A stretch of DNA of 64,000 bases from Coriobacteriaceae bacterium (GTDB lineage: Bacteria > Actinomycetota > Coriobacteriia > Coriobacteriales > Coriobacteriaceae). Positions within the stretch are counted from its first letter, which is position 1, and each line of letters begins with the position of its first letter. The notes below the pieces were generated by a model. It ran no database searches and was not told the origin of the DNA. It was given only the letters and a program-made list of their open reading frames with translations. Shown piece after piece: positions 36,142 through 44,349 of the stretch. Location of the stretch: contig CABJEP010000009.1 in the NCBI GenBank assembly GCA_902364645.1, positions 48,712 through 112,711 of the forward strand, given 5' to 3'. A program made the position numbers and the translations under genes.

Positions 36142-38859
36142 TTAGTTGCTGTCGCCACCATCGAGCAATGCCTCAAAAACCTCCGCCTGCATGGGACGGT
36201 AGTAGAGGAAGCCCTGAGCGTAGCGGGCGCCCATGTGGCGCAGCATGTTTGCCTGCTCATTTGTCTCGATGCCTTCGACCACAACGGGCAGATGGAGCGA
36301 CTGCGCCATCTCGAGCATTGATGAAATGATTTGCACACTGCGGCCTTGATCGCCGTCGACGGGCACAAACGTGCGGTCGAGCTTGATGACGTCGACGTTG
36401 ACGTTCTTGAGCATCGCGAGCGTGGACTGGCCGGTGCCAAAATCGTCCATGTAGGTCGAGAAGCCGCGGTTGTGCAGGTCGGCTGTCAGCTTATCCACAG
36501 CTTCGGACTCTCCCGTATAAGCCGTCTCGGTGATCTCGATGCGCATGAGCTCGGGCGGTAGGTTGTATTGCGCGGCGAGCGCTCCCATATGTTCGGCAAC
36601 GTCGCAGGCAAGGATATCCACGCGCGACACGTTGAGCGAGATCGGAACCACGCGAAGCCCTCGATCGATGCGCCCGCGCAGCCACGAGGCAACGCCCTGC
36701 CAAACGTATTTGTCGAGCGTCACCACAAAACCACTTTCCTCGAGAGCGGGGATAAAGGTGACGGGTGAAATGAGGGAGCCATCCTTGTCAATCCAGCGCG
36801 TGAGCGCCTCGGCGCCAATAATCTCGCCGGTTTCCATGTCGACCTGGGGCTGCAAGTAGTAGGTGATGCGGCCGTTTGAGAGCGCGTACTGGAATTCGGT
36901 CAGCGTGCGGTGGAACGAGATTTCGCGCTCATACTCCTCGGGGCGGAAAATGGCAATGCGCTCCTTAAAGTCGTTTTTTGCGCGCCGATTGGTAAACATG
37001 GCCTTGGCCTGTGCATCGATGGTGATTTCCTCGTTGGAGTCGATAGGGCAAACGCCCATGGACGGCCAGAAGCCTACGCCGTCATCGTGCTTGGCCACGG
37101 TCTCGCGAATGCGACTATAGATTCGATGGACGGTGTCGCGCTCAAAGGGAATGAGTATGCAAAAGTCGTCTTGGCCCCAGTATCCTGCGACGCCCATGTC
37201 GGCATTTTCGATGTCCTTGAGGACCGTGCCCACGTCGGCGAGCACGCGGTCGCCCTCGGCCTGTCCGTGCCATTCGTTGAACAGTCGCATGTGTCCCATG
37301 TCGACGGTGGCGATACACCAAGCGCCGTCGCGCCTTGTCTGGAGAAATGCGTTGGCGCGCCGCATAAACTCGCTGGGTCGACAGAGGCCCGTGAGCATAT
37401 CGATGCGCTCGGCGATAGCGCTTTTGCGCTCTATCTCGGGTATGGGGAGGCTGTCGTTGGGGACAAGTCCGCCGGCCGTGCGAAGGCGACGGTCGAGTTC
37501 GCCTAAAACGGCGGTCGCTTGATTGGTTAGGCGCTCGTAAAAGGCCGGAACGACTAGACAGACGGGAGTAATGGTATCGCCCGCGATTCGAACGGGAGCG
37601 AAAACGGCCTCTTTTAGATGACGGACCAGTTCCTCGAACGCCTTATGGTCCAAATCGTTGCTGAGCACGACAAACTGGACGCTTCGTGAGCGGTAGACGC
37701 GACTCCTGCCACGGGTGATCGACAACATGCGGCCTGCGTATTCGGCGAGCATGTTGTCGACAGCCTCGGCTCCGTAAAGCTCGTTGAGCTTTGTCGTGCC
37801 GCGAACGCGCACCGCTATAAGCCCCGTCTCGCAACAGTCGCGACGGCAGGCATCGATAGCGTTGAGCAACATGCGCTGCGTTCCAAGGCCCGTGGCGGCG
37901 TCGACGGTCTCGGCAAGCGAGTGGTTGACGAGCTCGCCAACATAGAGCGAGGGGACATTTCCGTCGCCGTCGATACGAAACCCGCGAGCACGGCAGAGAA
38001 CGTAGTCGCCGGCGGCGTTGCGTACGCGGTATTGCATGACGCGACGGTGCTTGGAGCTGTTATAGATCTGGTCGATATCGTCGCTATAGGCCTCGAGGTC
38101 ATCGGGATGGACGCGCGTTTTCCAGTAATCGTGGCAGTTGTCTATATGCTCCGAAGGAAGGCCAAGATCGCGCATAGCGCCTTGTGACCAAAGGGTGCGA
38201 TGTTTGTCCAGGTTCTCGATAAAGAAATAGCGGCCTTCGTTGAGCATCGAAAGGGCGTCGAAAATGCGATCGCTAACTTCGAAATCGTCGGCGTGGACTT
38301 GCGTGATATTGCGTCGATCAAGGTGCACGGCATGGCGCAGCTTGTAGTCGTACATGCGATGGTCGGCATCGAGCGTCATGCGATTGGAGGCTTCGCCCAG
38401 GGCGGGGTCGGCGTGTGACACTCCGTAGCTAAACGAGTGAGGCATCTCGGAATCGTTATTTTTGAGCAGGACCTCTCGACAGTGCTCCAGACGTTCGGCA
38501 AGGTCATCCTCGGTCGCGATTGTGGACAGGATGGCAAACTCGTCGCCTCCCAGGCGAAATGCCGCCTCGTCCACCTTCATATACAGCTTGAGATAGAGGC
38601 TCACCTGCAAGATATAGCGGTTGCCCTCGTCGTGTCCAAAGATGTCATTGCAGTGCTTAAGGTTATCGATGTCGATAAACGCCATGGTTACGGGCAATTC
38701 CTGCTCCCAGATTTCCTCTAGGGAACGGGTAAAGCCGCCGCGGTTGCCAAGACCGGTAAGCTCGTCGGTAAAGGCAGTCCTGATCAGATCGTCCTGACGC
38801 TCGAGAAGGTCACGGATGGTCTTTTCGAGCGTCTCGGTGTAATTGCTGGCGATATCCAT
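36142..38859 (-). CDS. c-di-GMP protein: GGDEF-PAS-GGDEF-GGDEF-EAL
   Basis: A 905-residue protein. The N-terminal GGDEF is intact (GGDEF at 104-108, IDIDNLKHCND). A PAS-like domain and a GGDEF-fold segment without motif follow, then a third GGDEF-fold domain with GQDDF in place of the motif. A C-terminal EAL domain from about 650 keeps all key features: AEALTRW, LNVSR, IEITETA, DDFGTG, IKLD, VEGIET and AQGF. It can plausibly both make and degrade c-di-GMP. Starts are uncertain: ATG 38859 has AGGAAG upstream; GTG 38916 would add 19 residues. It lies just upstream of a related cyclase gene. Confidence 0.9.
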   Translation of the reverse strand: MDIASNYTETLEKTIRDLLERQDDLIRTAFTDELTGLGNRGGFTRSLEEIWEQELPVTMAFIDIDNLKHCNDIFGHDEGNRYILQVSLYLKLYMKVDEAAFRLGGDEFAILSTIATEDDLAERLEHCREVLLKNNDSEMPHSFSYGVSHADPALGEASNRMTLDADHRMYDYKLRHAVHLDRRNITQVHADDFEVSDRIFDALSMLNEGRYFFIENLDKHRTLWSQGAMRDLGLPSEHIDNCHDYWKTRVHPDDLEAYSDDIDQIYNSSKHRRVMQYRVRNAAGDYVLCRARGFRIDGDGNVPSLYVGELVNHSLAETVDAATGLGTQRMLLNAIDACRRDCCETGLIAVRVRGTTKLNELYGAEAVDNMLAEYAGRMLSITRGRSRVYRSRSVQFVVLSNDLDHKAFEELVRHLKEAVFAPVRIAGDTITPVCLVVPAFYERLTNQATAVLGELDRRLRTAGGLVPNDSLPIPEIERKSAIAERIDMLTGLCRPSEFMRRANAFLQTRRDGAWCIATVDMGHMRLFNEWHGQAEGDRVLADVGTVLKDIENADMGVAGYWGQDDFCILIPFERDTVHRIYSRIRETVAKHDDGVGFWPSMGVCPIDSNEEITIDAQAKAMFTNRRAKNDFKERIAIFRPEEYEREISFHRTLTEFQYALSNGRITYYLQPQVDMETGEIIGAEALTRWIDKDGSLISPVTFIPALEESGFVVTLDKYVWQGVASWLRGRIDRGLRVVPISLNVSRVDILACDVAEHMGALAAQYNLPPELMRIEITETAYTGESEAVDKLTADLHNRGFSTYMDDFGTGQSTLAMLKNVNVDVIKLDRTFVPVDGDQGRSVQIISSMLEMAQSLHLPVVVEGIETNEQANMLRHMGARYAQGFLYYRPMQAEVFEALLDGGDSN

Positions 38860-39183
38860 GCTGTAAGCGGCTTCCTGAGGTCGGGGTGTATTGCGTCGGG
38901 CGAGCTCGTTGTACACACGCGTTGCTGCTCAACGCTTTGCGTGTATCCAGGCCCCCGCCTTGCTGCGTCGCTGGTTTAATATGTCGGTCCGTGTTCGCTG
39001 CTGATAACTATTGAGTAGTATAAACAACAATAGAGGATTGTATATGGGTGCCCCTGCCGCGGGCGGCTATTATTCGCCAATCGGTAGCGTGACGATGCGA
39101 TGCTCGATATAAATGCGACTGAGTCGATATATGTTGGCGGGTATACTTGTTCCGCTTTAAAACACGGGAACGGAGATGATCGC

Positions 39184-40053
39184 ATGACGCAGCCAGATAC
39201 GACGCGCACGGTGGGGCTCGCGCTCGAGGGAGGCGGCTACCGCGGTATGTATACGGCGGGCGTGCTCGACGTATGGATGGAGCACGGCTTGACCTGCGAC
39301 CATATGGTGGGAGTCTCGGCGGGCGCGGCGTTTGGCTACAACTTTAAATCGCGCCAGATTGGCCGCGCCATTCGCTACAACAAGGCCTATTGTGCCGACA
39401 AGCGCTATGCGAGCGTGACGAGCTGGCTACGAACCGGCGATATGTTCAATGCCGAGTTTGCCTATCACGAGGTGCCCATCGAGCGCGATCCCATCGATCT
39501 GGAGGCATATCGCGCCTGCCCCATGCGGTTTACGTGCGTATGTACCGATCTTAAGACGGGGCAGGCCGTCTACCATGACCTGCCCTATGGCGATGAGCGC
39601 GATATCGAGTGGATCCGGGCGTCGTCGGCGATTCCCGTGGCGACGCGTCCTGTTGCCATCGAGGGTCGCAAGTACTTGGATGGCGGTGTTGCCGATTCCA
39701 TTCCCAGCGCTTGGCTGTTTGCGCAGGGGTATGACCGAAACATCGTGGTACTCACGCAGCCGGCGGGCTTTGTAAAGCAGCCCAATAGCGTGATGCCTAT
39801 GCTGCGTCGCGTGTTCCGTCACTACCCGGAGTTTGTTGCGGCGCTTGAGCATCGGCATGAGGTCTACAATGACACGCTCGATGACCTGGCGCGTCGCGAA
39901 GCCGCTGGCGAGATCTTTGTGGTGCGGCCGAGCGAATCGGTGAAGGTGCCGTCGCTGTGCCGCGAGCCCGATGAACTCGAGCGCATCTATCAGATCGGCC
40001 GTCGCGATGCGGAGGCGACTTTGCCGGCGTTGGAAGCGTATCTGGCGGGGTAG
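39184..40053 (+). CDS. patatin-like phospholipase
   Basis: A 289-residue cytoplasmic lipid hydrolase. The oxyanion motif LALEGGGYRGMYTAGV is near the N-terminus, the nucleophile is Ser45 in GVSAG, and the partner Asp166 is in DGGVADS, completing the Ser-Asp dyad. This is the RssA/YjjU-type bacterial patatin layout. ATG 39184 has GGAG eight bases upstream; earlier in-frame ATGs would add an unrelated stretch. A TATACT-like box lies at about 39143. It is followed by a hairpin array. Confidence 0.9.
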   Translation: MTQPDTTRTVGLALEGGGYRGMYTAGVLDVWMEHGLTCDHMVGVSAGAAFGYNFKSRQIGRAIRYNKAYCADKRYASVTSWLRTGDMFNAEFAYHEVPIERDPIDLEAYRACPMRFTCVCTDLKTGQAVYHDLPYGDERDIEWIRASSAIPVATRPVAIEGRKYLDGGVADSIPSAWLFAQGYDRNIVVLTQPAGFVKQPNSVMPMLRRVFRHYPEFVAALEHRHEVYNDTLDDLARREAAGEIFVVRPSESVKVPSLCREPDELERIYQIGRRDAEATLPALEAYLAG

Positions 40054-40060
40054 GGCGGCG

Positions 40061-40233
40061 GCGGAAAGTGCATCCCAGAATGGGCGTTTGGAATGGGATG
40101 CAGTTTCCGCGAGAGGCCCGTGGCGGAAAGTTCATCCCGGAATATGCGTTCAGACTGGGACGCAGTTTCCCGCTGGCTCTCTATACGGAAAGCGCATCCC
40201 GGAATGGAGGTCCAAACTGGGATGCGCTTTCCA
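40061..40233. repeat. tandem array of three imperfect palindromes, 62-bp period
   Basis: Units start at 40061, 40123 and 40185, exactly 62 bp apart: about 50 bp of hairpin plus a 12-bp spacer. The arms are of the type GGAAAGTGCATCCC/GGGATGCAGTTTCC. Unit 1 pairs TGCATCCC with GGGATGCA, while unit 3 has GCGCATCCC/GGGATGCGC, a compensated change. Unit 2 is less perfect. It lies in the gap between the patatin gene (+) and thiE (-), which converge. It has no similarity to the 80-bp-period array at 13184. Confidence 0.85.
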
Positions 40234-40276
40234 TTGCTGAAGATATGAGGCTGCGAATCAGCTGCTCGGCCTATAC

Positions 40277-40972
40277 CTATGCCTGCTGCCAGGTATCGAC
40301 AAGCTCCTTGGCGGCGGCGTAGGGGTCGTCGGCACTGCAGACGGCGCTCACCACAAAGAAGCCATCGACGCCGGTAGTCTTGAGCTGCGGCAGGTCGGCC
40401 GTTTTGACGCCACCGCCCACCACGATGGGCACGGGGCTTGCCGCATGGAGGGCAGCCAGGTCCTCAAAGCTCTTGGTGATGATGGAGCCGTCGGCCGCAC
40501 GTCCGCAGTCGCGCTTGGTTTCGGTCTCGTGGAGCGGGCCGATGCCCAGGTAATCGACCAGGCTCATGTCGGCGGTCTTGACGTACTCGAGCATCTCCTC
40601 GCAGCGGGCCGAAAGACCCACGATGGCGTCGGGCCCCAGGAGCTTGCGGCAGACCTCCACGGGGATATCGCTCTGGCCCACGTGCACGCCGTCGACGGCA
40701 ATACCCTGCTCGCGTGCGGCAAGTACGCAGTCAAGGCGGTCGTCGATCAGCAGCGCGACCTGCCCGGTTTTGCCGGCCTGAGCGATGGCCTGCGCGGCAT
40801 CGCCCGTCAGTGCGATGATCTCGCGGGCGCTTGCCACCTTGGAGCGCACCTGAATGCAGGTAAAGCCTGCGTCGAGTGCCTGGGCCACCACATCGCCCAC
40901 GGGGCGTCCGAGCGTGTTTTCGGGGCCGAGTACCAGATAAGCCGAGATATCAAGGTTGTCGCGGATGCTCAT
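40277..40972 (-). CDS. thiE: thiamine phosphate synthase
   Basis: A 231-residue TIM-barrel enzyme joining HMP pyrophosphate and HET phosphate to thiamine phosphate. Motifs are IQVRSKVASAREI, LLIDDRLDCVLAAR, DGVHVGQSD and VDYLGIGPLHETETK, and the C-terminal phosphate loop VVGGGV. Its start overlaps the stop of the thiamine-binding gene by four bases, showing translational coupling. Downstream of thiM, it closes the salvage operon. Confidence 0.94.
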   Translation of the reverse strand: MSIRDNLDISAYLVLGPENTLGRPVGDVVAQALDAGFTCIQVRSKVASAREIIALTGDAAQAIAQAGKTGQVALLIDDRLDCVLAAREQGIAVDGVHVGQSDIPVEVCRKLLGPDAIVGLSARCEEMLEYVKTADMSLVDYLGIGPLHETETKRDCGRAADGSIITKSFEDLAALHAASPVPIVVGGGVKTADLPQLKTTGVDGFFVVSAVCSADDPYAAAKELVDTWQQA

Positions 40973-41310
40973 CGTGCTTCCTCCTGCTTTTTGATCTGCG
41001 CTTCCATGCGCTCGAGTTTGCCGGTCATGGTGTCGGTAAATCCGGGTCGAATATCGGCTTTGAGCACGACTTCGGTGCGGATGCCCTTGCTCGCCAACAC
41101 AAAGGTCGCGTCGCGCACGACCTGCATAACCTCGTCCCAGTCGCCCTCGATTTCGGTGAACATCGAGGTGGTGCGGTTGGGAAGGCCGCTCTCGCGAATG
41201 ACGCGCACGACTTCAGCGACCTCGGCGGACAGTTCATCGCCGGTGCCGCACGGGGCGATGGCTACAGCGACGAGCGTGTTCATGCCGGTATTGGTTGCGG
41301 GTTCGGACAT
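40969..41310 (-). CDS. MTH1187/YqgV-family thiamine-binding protein
   Basis: A 113-residue protein of the MTH1187 family (small ferredoxin-like alpha/beta fold) with VAIAPCGTGDELSAEVAEVV and TSMFTEIEGDWDEVM, in part the family signature. Members bind thiamine-related ligands and are often next to thi genes, as here. It overlaps thiE by four bases and follows thiM with three bases between. A role as carrier or sensor in salvage is inference. Confidence 0.85.
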   Translation of the reverse strand: MSEPATNTGMNTLVAVAIAPCGTGDELSAEVAEVVRVIRESGLPNRTTSMFTEIEGDWDEVMQVVRDATFVLASKGIRTEVVLKADIRPGFTDTMTGKLERMEAQIKKQEEAR

Positions 41311-41313
41311 GGT

Positions 41314-42153
41314 TTATGCCTCCTCGAGTTCGAGTCGGTTATCGGCGATGTCTTGGGCGGTCGCGCGGTAGAGTTCATCGATAAAGGCGACCTTAAAGCT
41401 TGCCGGGGCATCGGCGACGGCGGCGGCACGCGTGCCGGCAACGTTGTAGACGGCGGTGCCACAGATGGCTGCCGTAAACGGGTCGGCGGCGCAGGCGTAC
41501 ACGGCCAGCACGCCGCCCTGCGAGCAGCCGCAGCCGGTGATCTTGGACATGAGTGGGCTGCCGCCGTGGGACTTGGCCACGGTCGTGCCGTCGGTAATCA
41601 GGTCGACTTCGCCCGAGACCACTACGGCGCCGCCGGTGTAGCGGGCGAGCGCCACGGCGGCATCGCGGGCGGCGTCTACCGTGTCGGTGGTATCGACGCC
41701 GCGCACGCGGCTCAGATCGGCCGCTTCGCCCTCAAGGCCCCACAGGCCGGCGAGCGCAATGATCTCGGAGGCGTTGCCGCGCACGATGGCGGGTTTGTAC
41801 TGCTTGAGTTCGCCTACCAGCTGGGTGCGCAGGCTGCCGATGCCCAAGCCCACCGGATCGAGCACCCAGGGCTTGCCGGCATCGTGGGCCGCCTTGGCCG
41901 CGCGGGGAATCGTCTGCTCGTAGATGGGGAAGAGCGTGCCCATGTTGAGATAGATGGCACCGCCGCCGGCAACGAGTGCCTCGCCCTCGTCTGGCAGATA
42001 GACCATGGCGGCCGATCCGCCCACGGCGAGCTGCGCGTTGGCGACAAAGTCGATCGTCACCGTGTTGGTGATGGAGCCGGCCATCGGATTGGTGGCTCGA
42101 ATCTCCTCTACGGCCTTGACCATACGTTGCTTAAGCTTTTCCGAATCAATCAC
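41314..42153 (-). CDS. thiM: hydroxyethylthiazole kinase
   Basis: A 279-residue ribokinase-like enzyme that phosphorylates the thiazole alcohol of thiamine for salvage. TNTVTIDFVAN, PVGLGIGSLRTQ and the catalytic ITGCGCSQGGV (general base Cys/Gly loop) are typical. The start is the GTG at 42153, eight bases after GGAGG; the ATG before it runs straight into a stop. It is the first gene of the TPP-riboswitch operon. Confidence 0.93.
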   Translation of the reverse strand: MIDSEKLKQRMVKAVEEIRATNPMAGSITNTVTIDFVANAQLAVGGSAAMVYLPDEGEALVAGGGAIYLNMGTLFPIYEQTIPRAAKAAHDAGKPWVLDPVGLGIGSLRTQLVGELKQYKPAIVRGNASEIIALAGLWGLEGEAADLSRVRGVDTTDTVDAARDAAVALARYTGGAVVVSGEVDLITDGTTVAKSHGGSPLMSKITGCGCSQGGVLAVYACAADPFTAAICGTAVYNVAGTRAAAVADAPASFKVAFIDELYRATAQDIADNRLELEEA

Positions 42154-42175
42154 TGCACATGCCTCCTTGGCATAG

Positions 42176-42205
42176 AAAAGGGGCGCTGTGCATAGACAGC
42201 GCCCC
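42176..42205 (-). terminator. riboswitch-linked intrinsic terminator
   Basis: A perfect 10-bp stem GGGGCGCTGT/ACAGCGCCCC with a 6-nt loop, followed by four U residues on the minus strand, lies between the TPP aptamer and thiM. It should stop transcription when TPP is bound. Confidence 0.85.
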
Positions 42206-42221
42206 TGTAAAGGCGGCATGC

Positions 42222-42306
42222 TCCCTACGCCAGCATTAACTGACAGGTTCAAAGGATTGGGCCCCATGCCCTCTCAGCCTTGTGGTTTGCACCGCCGGCA
42301 CTCCCG
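42222..42306 (-). promoter_or_regulatory. TPP riboswitch (THI element)
   Basis: On the minus strand the classical order is seen: GGGAGTGCC start, GGCTGAGAGGG, then CCTTTGAACCTGTCAG and AATGCTGGCGTAGGGA. These are the conserved core elements of the THI box. With the terminator at 42176-42205 it forms a transcription-attenuating switch for the thiM, thiamine-binding and thiE genes. A -10-like TAGTAT lies at 42332-42327. Confidence 0.95.
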
Positions 42307-42341
42307 CATCGAATCTGTTGTTCCCTATACTAGCGCATCGG

Positions 42342-42347
42342 TACAAT
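42342..42347 (+). promoter_or_regulatory. -10 box of the HAD-hydrolase gene
   Basis: TACAAT, 31 bp before the ATG, in the gap shared with the divergent thiamine promoter. Confidence 0.5.
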
Positions 42348-42378
42348 AGACGGGATTAAGAATGACCGAGGGGGCCTT

Positions 42379-43287
42379 ATGATTAAACTTGTGCTGACCG
42401 ATATGGACGATACGCTGATTCCAGCCGGGCATGACGGCGCCAGCGACTACGCCATCGAGGGCATTCATGCCATGCAGGCGGCGGGTCTGCACTTTGGCCC
42501 GGTTTCGGGTCGCCAACCCTCCGCGATGGGCTGGATGTTCCGCAATCGCGCCGAGTGCTTCTCGACCGGCGCGTTCTGCAACGGCCAGGTCATGTTTGTG
42601 GACGGCGAGGTGGTAGCCTCGCATGCGACCGATAACGCCGCCCTTATGCGCTTGGCTGACTACTTAGAGCAACAGACCGACGATACGTATCTGAAGGTCT
42701 ACAGCCTGGGCGATGACTTTTGGAATAACGATGCCTATTGTGTAACGAGCGACCCCGAGCGTGTGCGCCGCGCCATGGAGTCGGGCGGCAACGCATGGCT
42801 CAAGGGCGAAGAGGCCCCGTGCCGTCCTGTCGTCGATGATGCGCCGGTGTTCAAGGCGAATATCTGGAGTGCTCGTTCGCGTGAGGAGCTCGCGGAGCTA
42901 CGCGAGCGCGTTGCCGCCGAGGTGCCGGAACTCTCGCTCGTGTTTCCCAACAATCGTGTGCGCCTGTTCGACATTCTTCCAGCAGGTTGGGACAAGGGTT
43001 GCGCTGCGCTGGAGCTGGCGCGCGCTTTGGACCTGACGTCCGACGAGGTGGCCGTATTTGGCGATTCCGATAACGACCTGCCCATGATCGGTGCCGTCCC
43101 CAACTCCGTTGCAGTCGCCAATGCCAACGAGGCCGTCACGGCTGCCGCGCGCTGGCATATCGGCGCTGCGGCAGACGATGCGGTTGCCGGGGCTCTGCAT
43201 CAGATTGCCGCCTGCGCCGCGACGGGGGAGATGCCGCCGTTTATGCGTCAGATGGACGCGGCGGGTCTTGGCGTCACGAACGTCTAG
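42379..43287 (+). CDS. HAD-superfamily (Cof-type) hydrolase
   Basis: A 302-residue phosphatase of the Cof/YbjI branch. The catalytic DMDDT is at residues 8-12, motif II is VSGRQPS and motif IV is FGDSDNDLPMI. Such enzymes hydrolyse sugar phosphates, FMN or PLP precursors. Its divergent position next to the thiamine operon might be relevant, since some Cof proteins act on thiamine phosphates, but that is speculation. GGGGGCC precedes the ATG. Confidence 0.9.
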   Translation: MIKLVLTDMDDTLIPAGHDGASDYAIEGIHAMQAAGLHFGPVSGRQPSAMGWMFRNRAECFSTGAFCNGQVMFVDGEVVASHATDNAALMRLADYLEQQTDDTYLKVYSLGDDFWNNDAYCVTSDPERVRRAMESGGNAWLKGEEAPCRPVVDDAPVFKANIWSARSREELAELRERVAAEVPELSLVFPNNRVRLFDILPAGWDKGCAALELARALDLTSDEVAVFGDSDNDLPMIGAVPNSVAVANANEAVTAAARWHIGAAADDAVAGALHQIAACAATGEMPPFMRQMDAAGLGVTNV

Positions 43288-43297
43288 GGAGGGCGCT

Positions 43298-44194
43298 ATG
43301 AAGCTTCAGCAGCTCAGGTATGTCGTCAAAGTTGCCGAATGCGGCAGCATTACCGAAGCCTCGCGCCGGCTCTTTGTGTCGCAGCCTTCGATTACCGCGT
43401 CGATCCGCGATCTCGAAAACGAGATGGGTGTGCACATCTTTGAGCGCACCAACAAGGGTGTCATTGTGTCCGAGGAGGGCGAGACCTTCTTGGGCTACGC
43501 ACGCCAGGTGCTCGACCAGGCGGATCTGCTCGAAGGCAAGTACAAGGGCGCGTCCGAGCAGGTGCCGCACTTTAGTGTGAGCTGCCAGCATTATTCCTTT
43601 GCCGTCAACGCGTTTGTTGATGTGATCCGTGAGTTCGATGCCGCGCGCTACGACTTTACCCTGCGCGAGGAGCAAACCCACGAGATTATCGAGGACGTCG
43701 CGCACATGAAAAGCGAACTCGGTATCCTGTATCTGTCCGAGCATAATCGCGAGGTCATCGAGCGCATGCTGGCAGCCAACGAGCTCGTGTTCGAAGGGCT
43801 CTTCTGCGCCACGCCGCATGTCTTCGTCTGTGCCGACCATCCGCTGGCGGCCCGCTCCAGCGTGACGCTCGAGGACTTGGAAGACTACCCGTTCCTGTCC
43901 TACGAGCAGGGCAGTTACAACTCGTTTTACTATTCCGAGGAGCTGACCTCGACGTTTGAGCGCCGCAAGAATATCCGCGTGCGCGACCGTGCGACGCTGT
44001 TCAATTTGGCCATGGGCCTCAACGGCTACACGGTATGCTCGGGCGTGATCAGCCACGAGCTCAACGGCCCCGGCATTATCTCGATTCCGCTCGATGTGGA
44101 TGAGTACATGGAGATCGGCATCATCACGCGCAAGAACACGACGCTTACGCGCTACGGTCAAGCCTATATCGACGCGATCCGTCAGCATATCTAG
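43298..44194 (+). CDS. LysR-family transcriptional regulator
   Basis: A 298-residue regulator: winged helix (GSITEASRRLFVSQPSIT, residues 15-32) and a two-lobed ligand domain. It starts ten bases after the HAD stop (ATG 43298, AGGGAGGG upstream), so they may share a transcript. The MetE-like gene lies downstream on the same strand with a perfect dyad between, which could be its target. Confidence 0.9.
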   Translation: MKLQQLRYVVKVAECGSITEASRRLFVSQPSITASIRDLENEMGVHIFERTNKGVIVSEEGETFLGYARQVLDQADLLEGKYKGASEQVPHFSVSCQHYSFAVNAFVDVIREFDAARYDFTLREEQTHEIIEDVAHMKSELGILYLSEHNREVIERMLAANELVFEGLFCATPHVFVCADHPLAARSSVTLEDLEDYPFLSYEQGSYNSFYYSEELTSTFERRKNIRVRDRATLFNLAMGLNGYTVCSGVISHELNGPGIISIPLDVDEYMEIGIITRKNTTLTRYGQAYIDAIRQHI

Positions 44195-44240
44195 ACTACT
44201 GCGTCCTGCACGGGTCAAATCTCTTTATGGCAGTCCCAAC

Positions 44241-44263
44241 TGATATAGGAAGCATCTATATCA
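44241..44263 (+). promoter_or_regulatory. dyad between LysR gene and MetE-like gene
   Basis: TGATATAG-7nt-CTATATCA is a perfect 8-bp inverted repeat with the T-N11-A pattern of LysR sites, about 87 bp before the MetE-like ATG. It is a candidate operator for the LysR encoded just upstream. Confidence 0.5.
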
Positions 44264-44349
44264 AACTGTTATAAACGTATATTTTACGATGGCTATATGA
44301 GCGCTCATACTCTGTCCCAGTAAAGCAACCAATGCAAAGGGAGATATCT

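Noticed and set aside
39044-39112. 22-codon leader peptide upstream of the patatin gene
   Set aside because: GAGGA lies before the ATG, but there is no attenuator hairpin and no conserved feature to support it.
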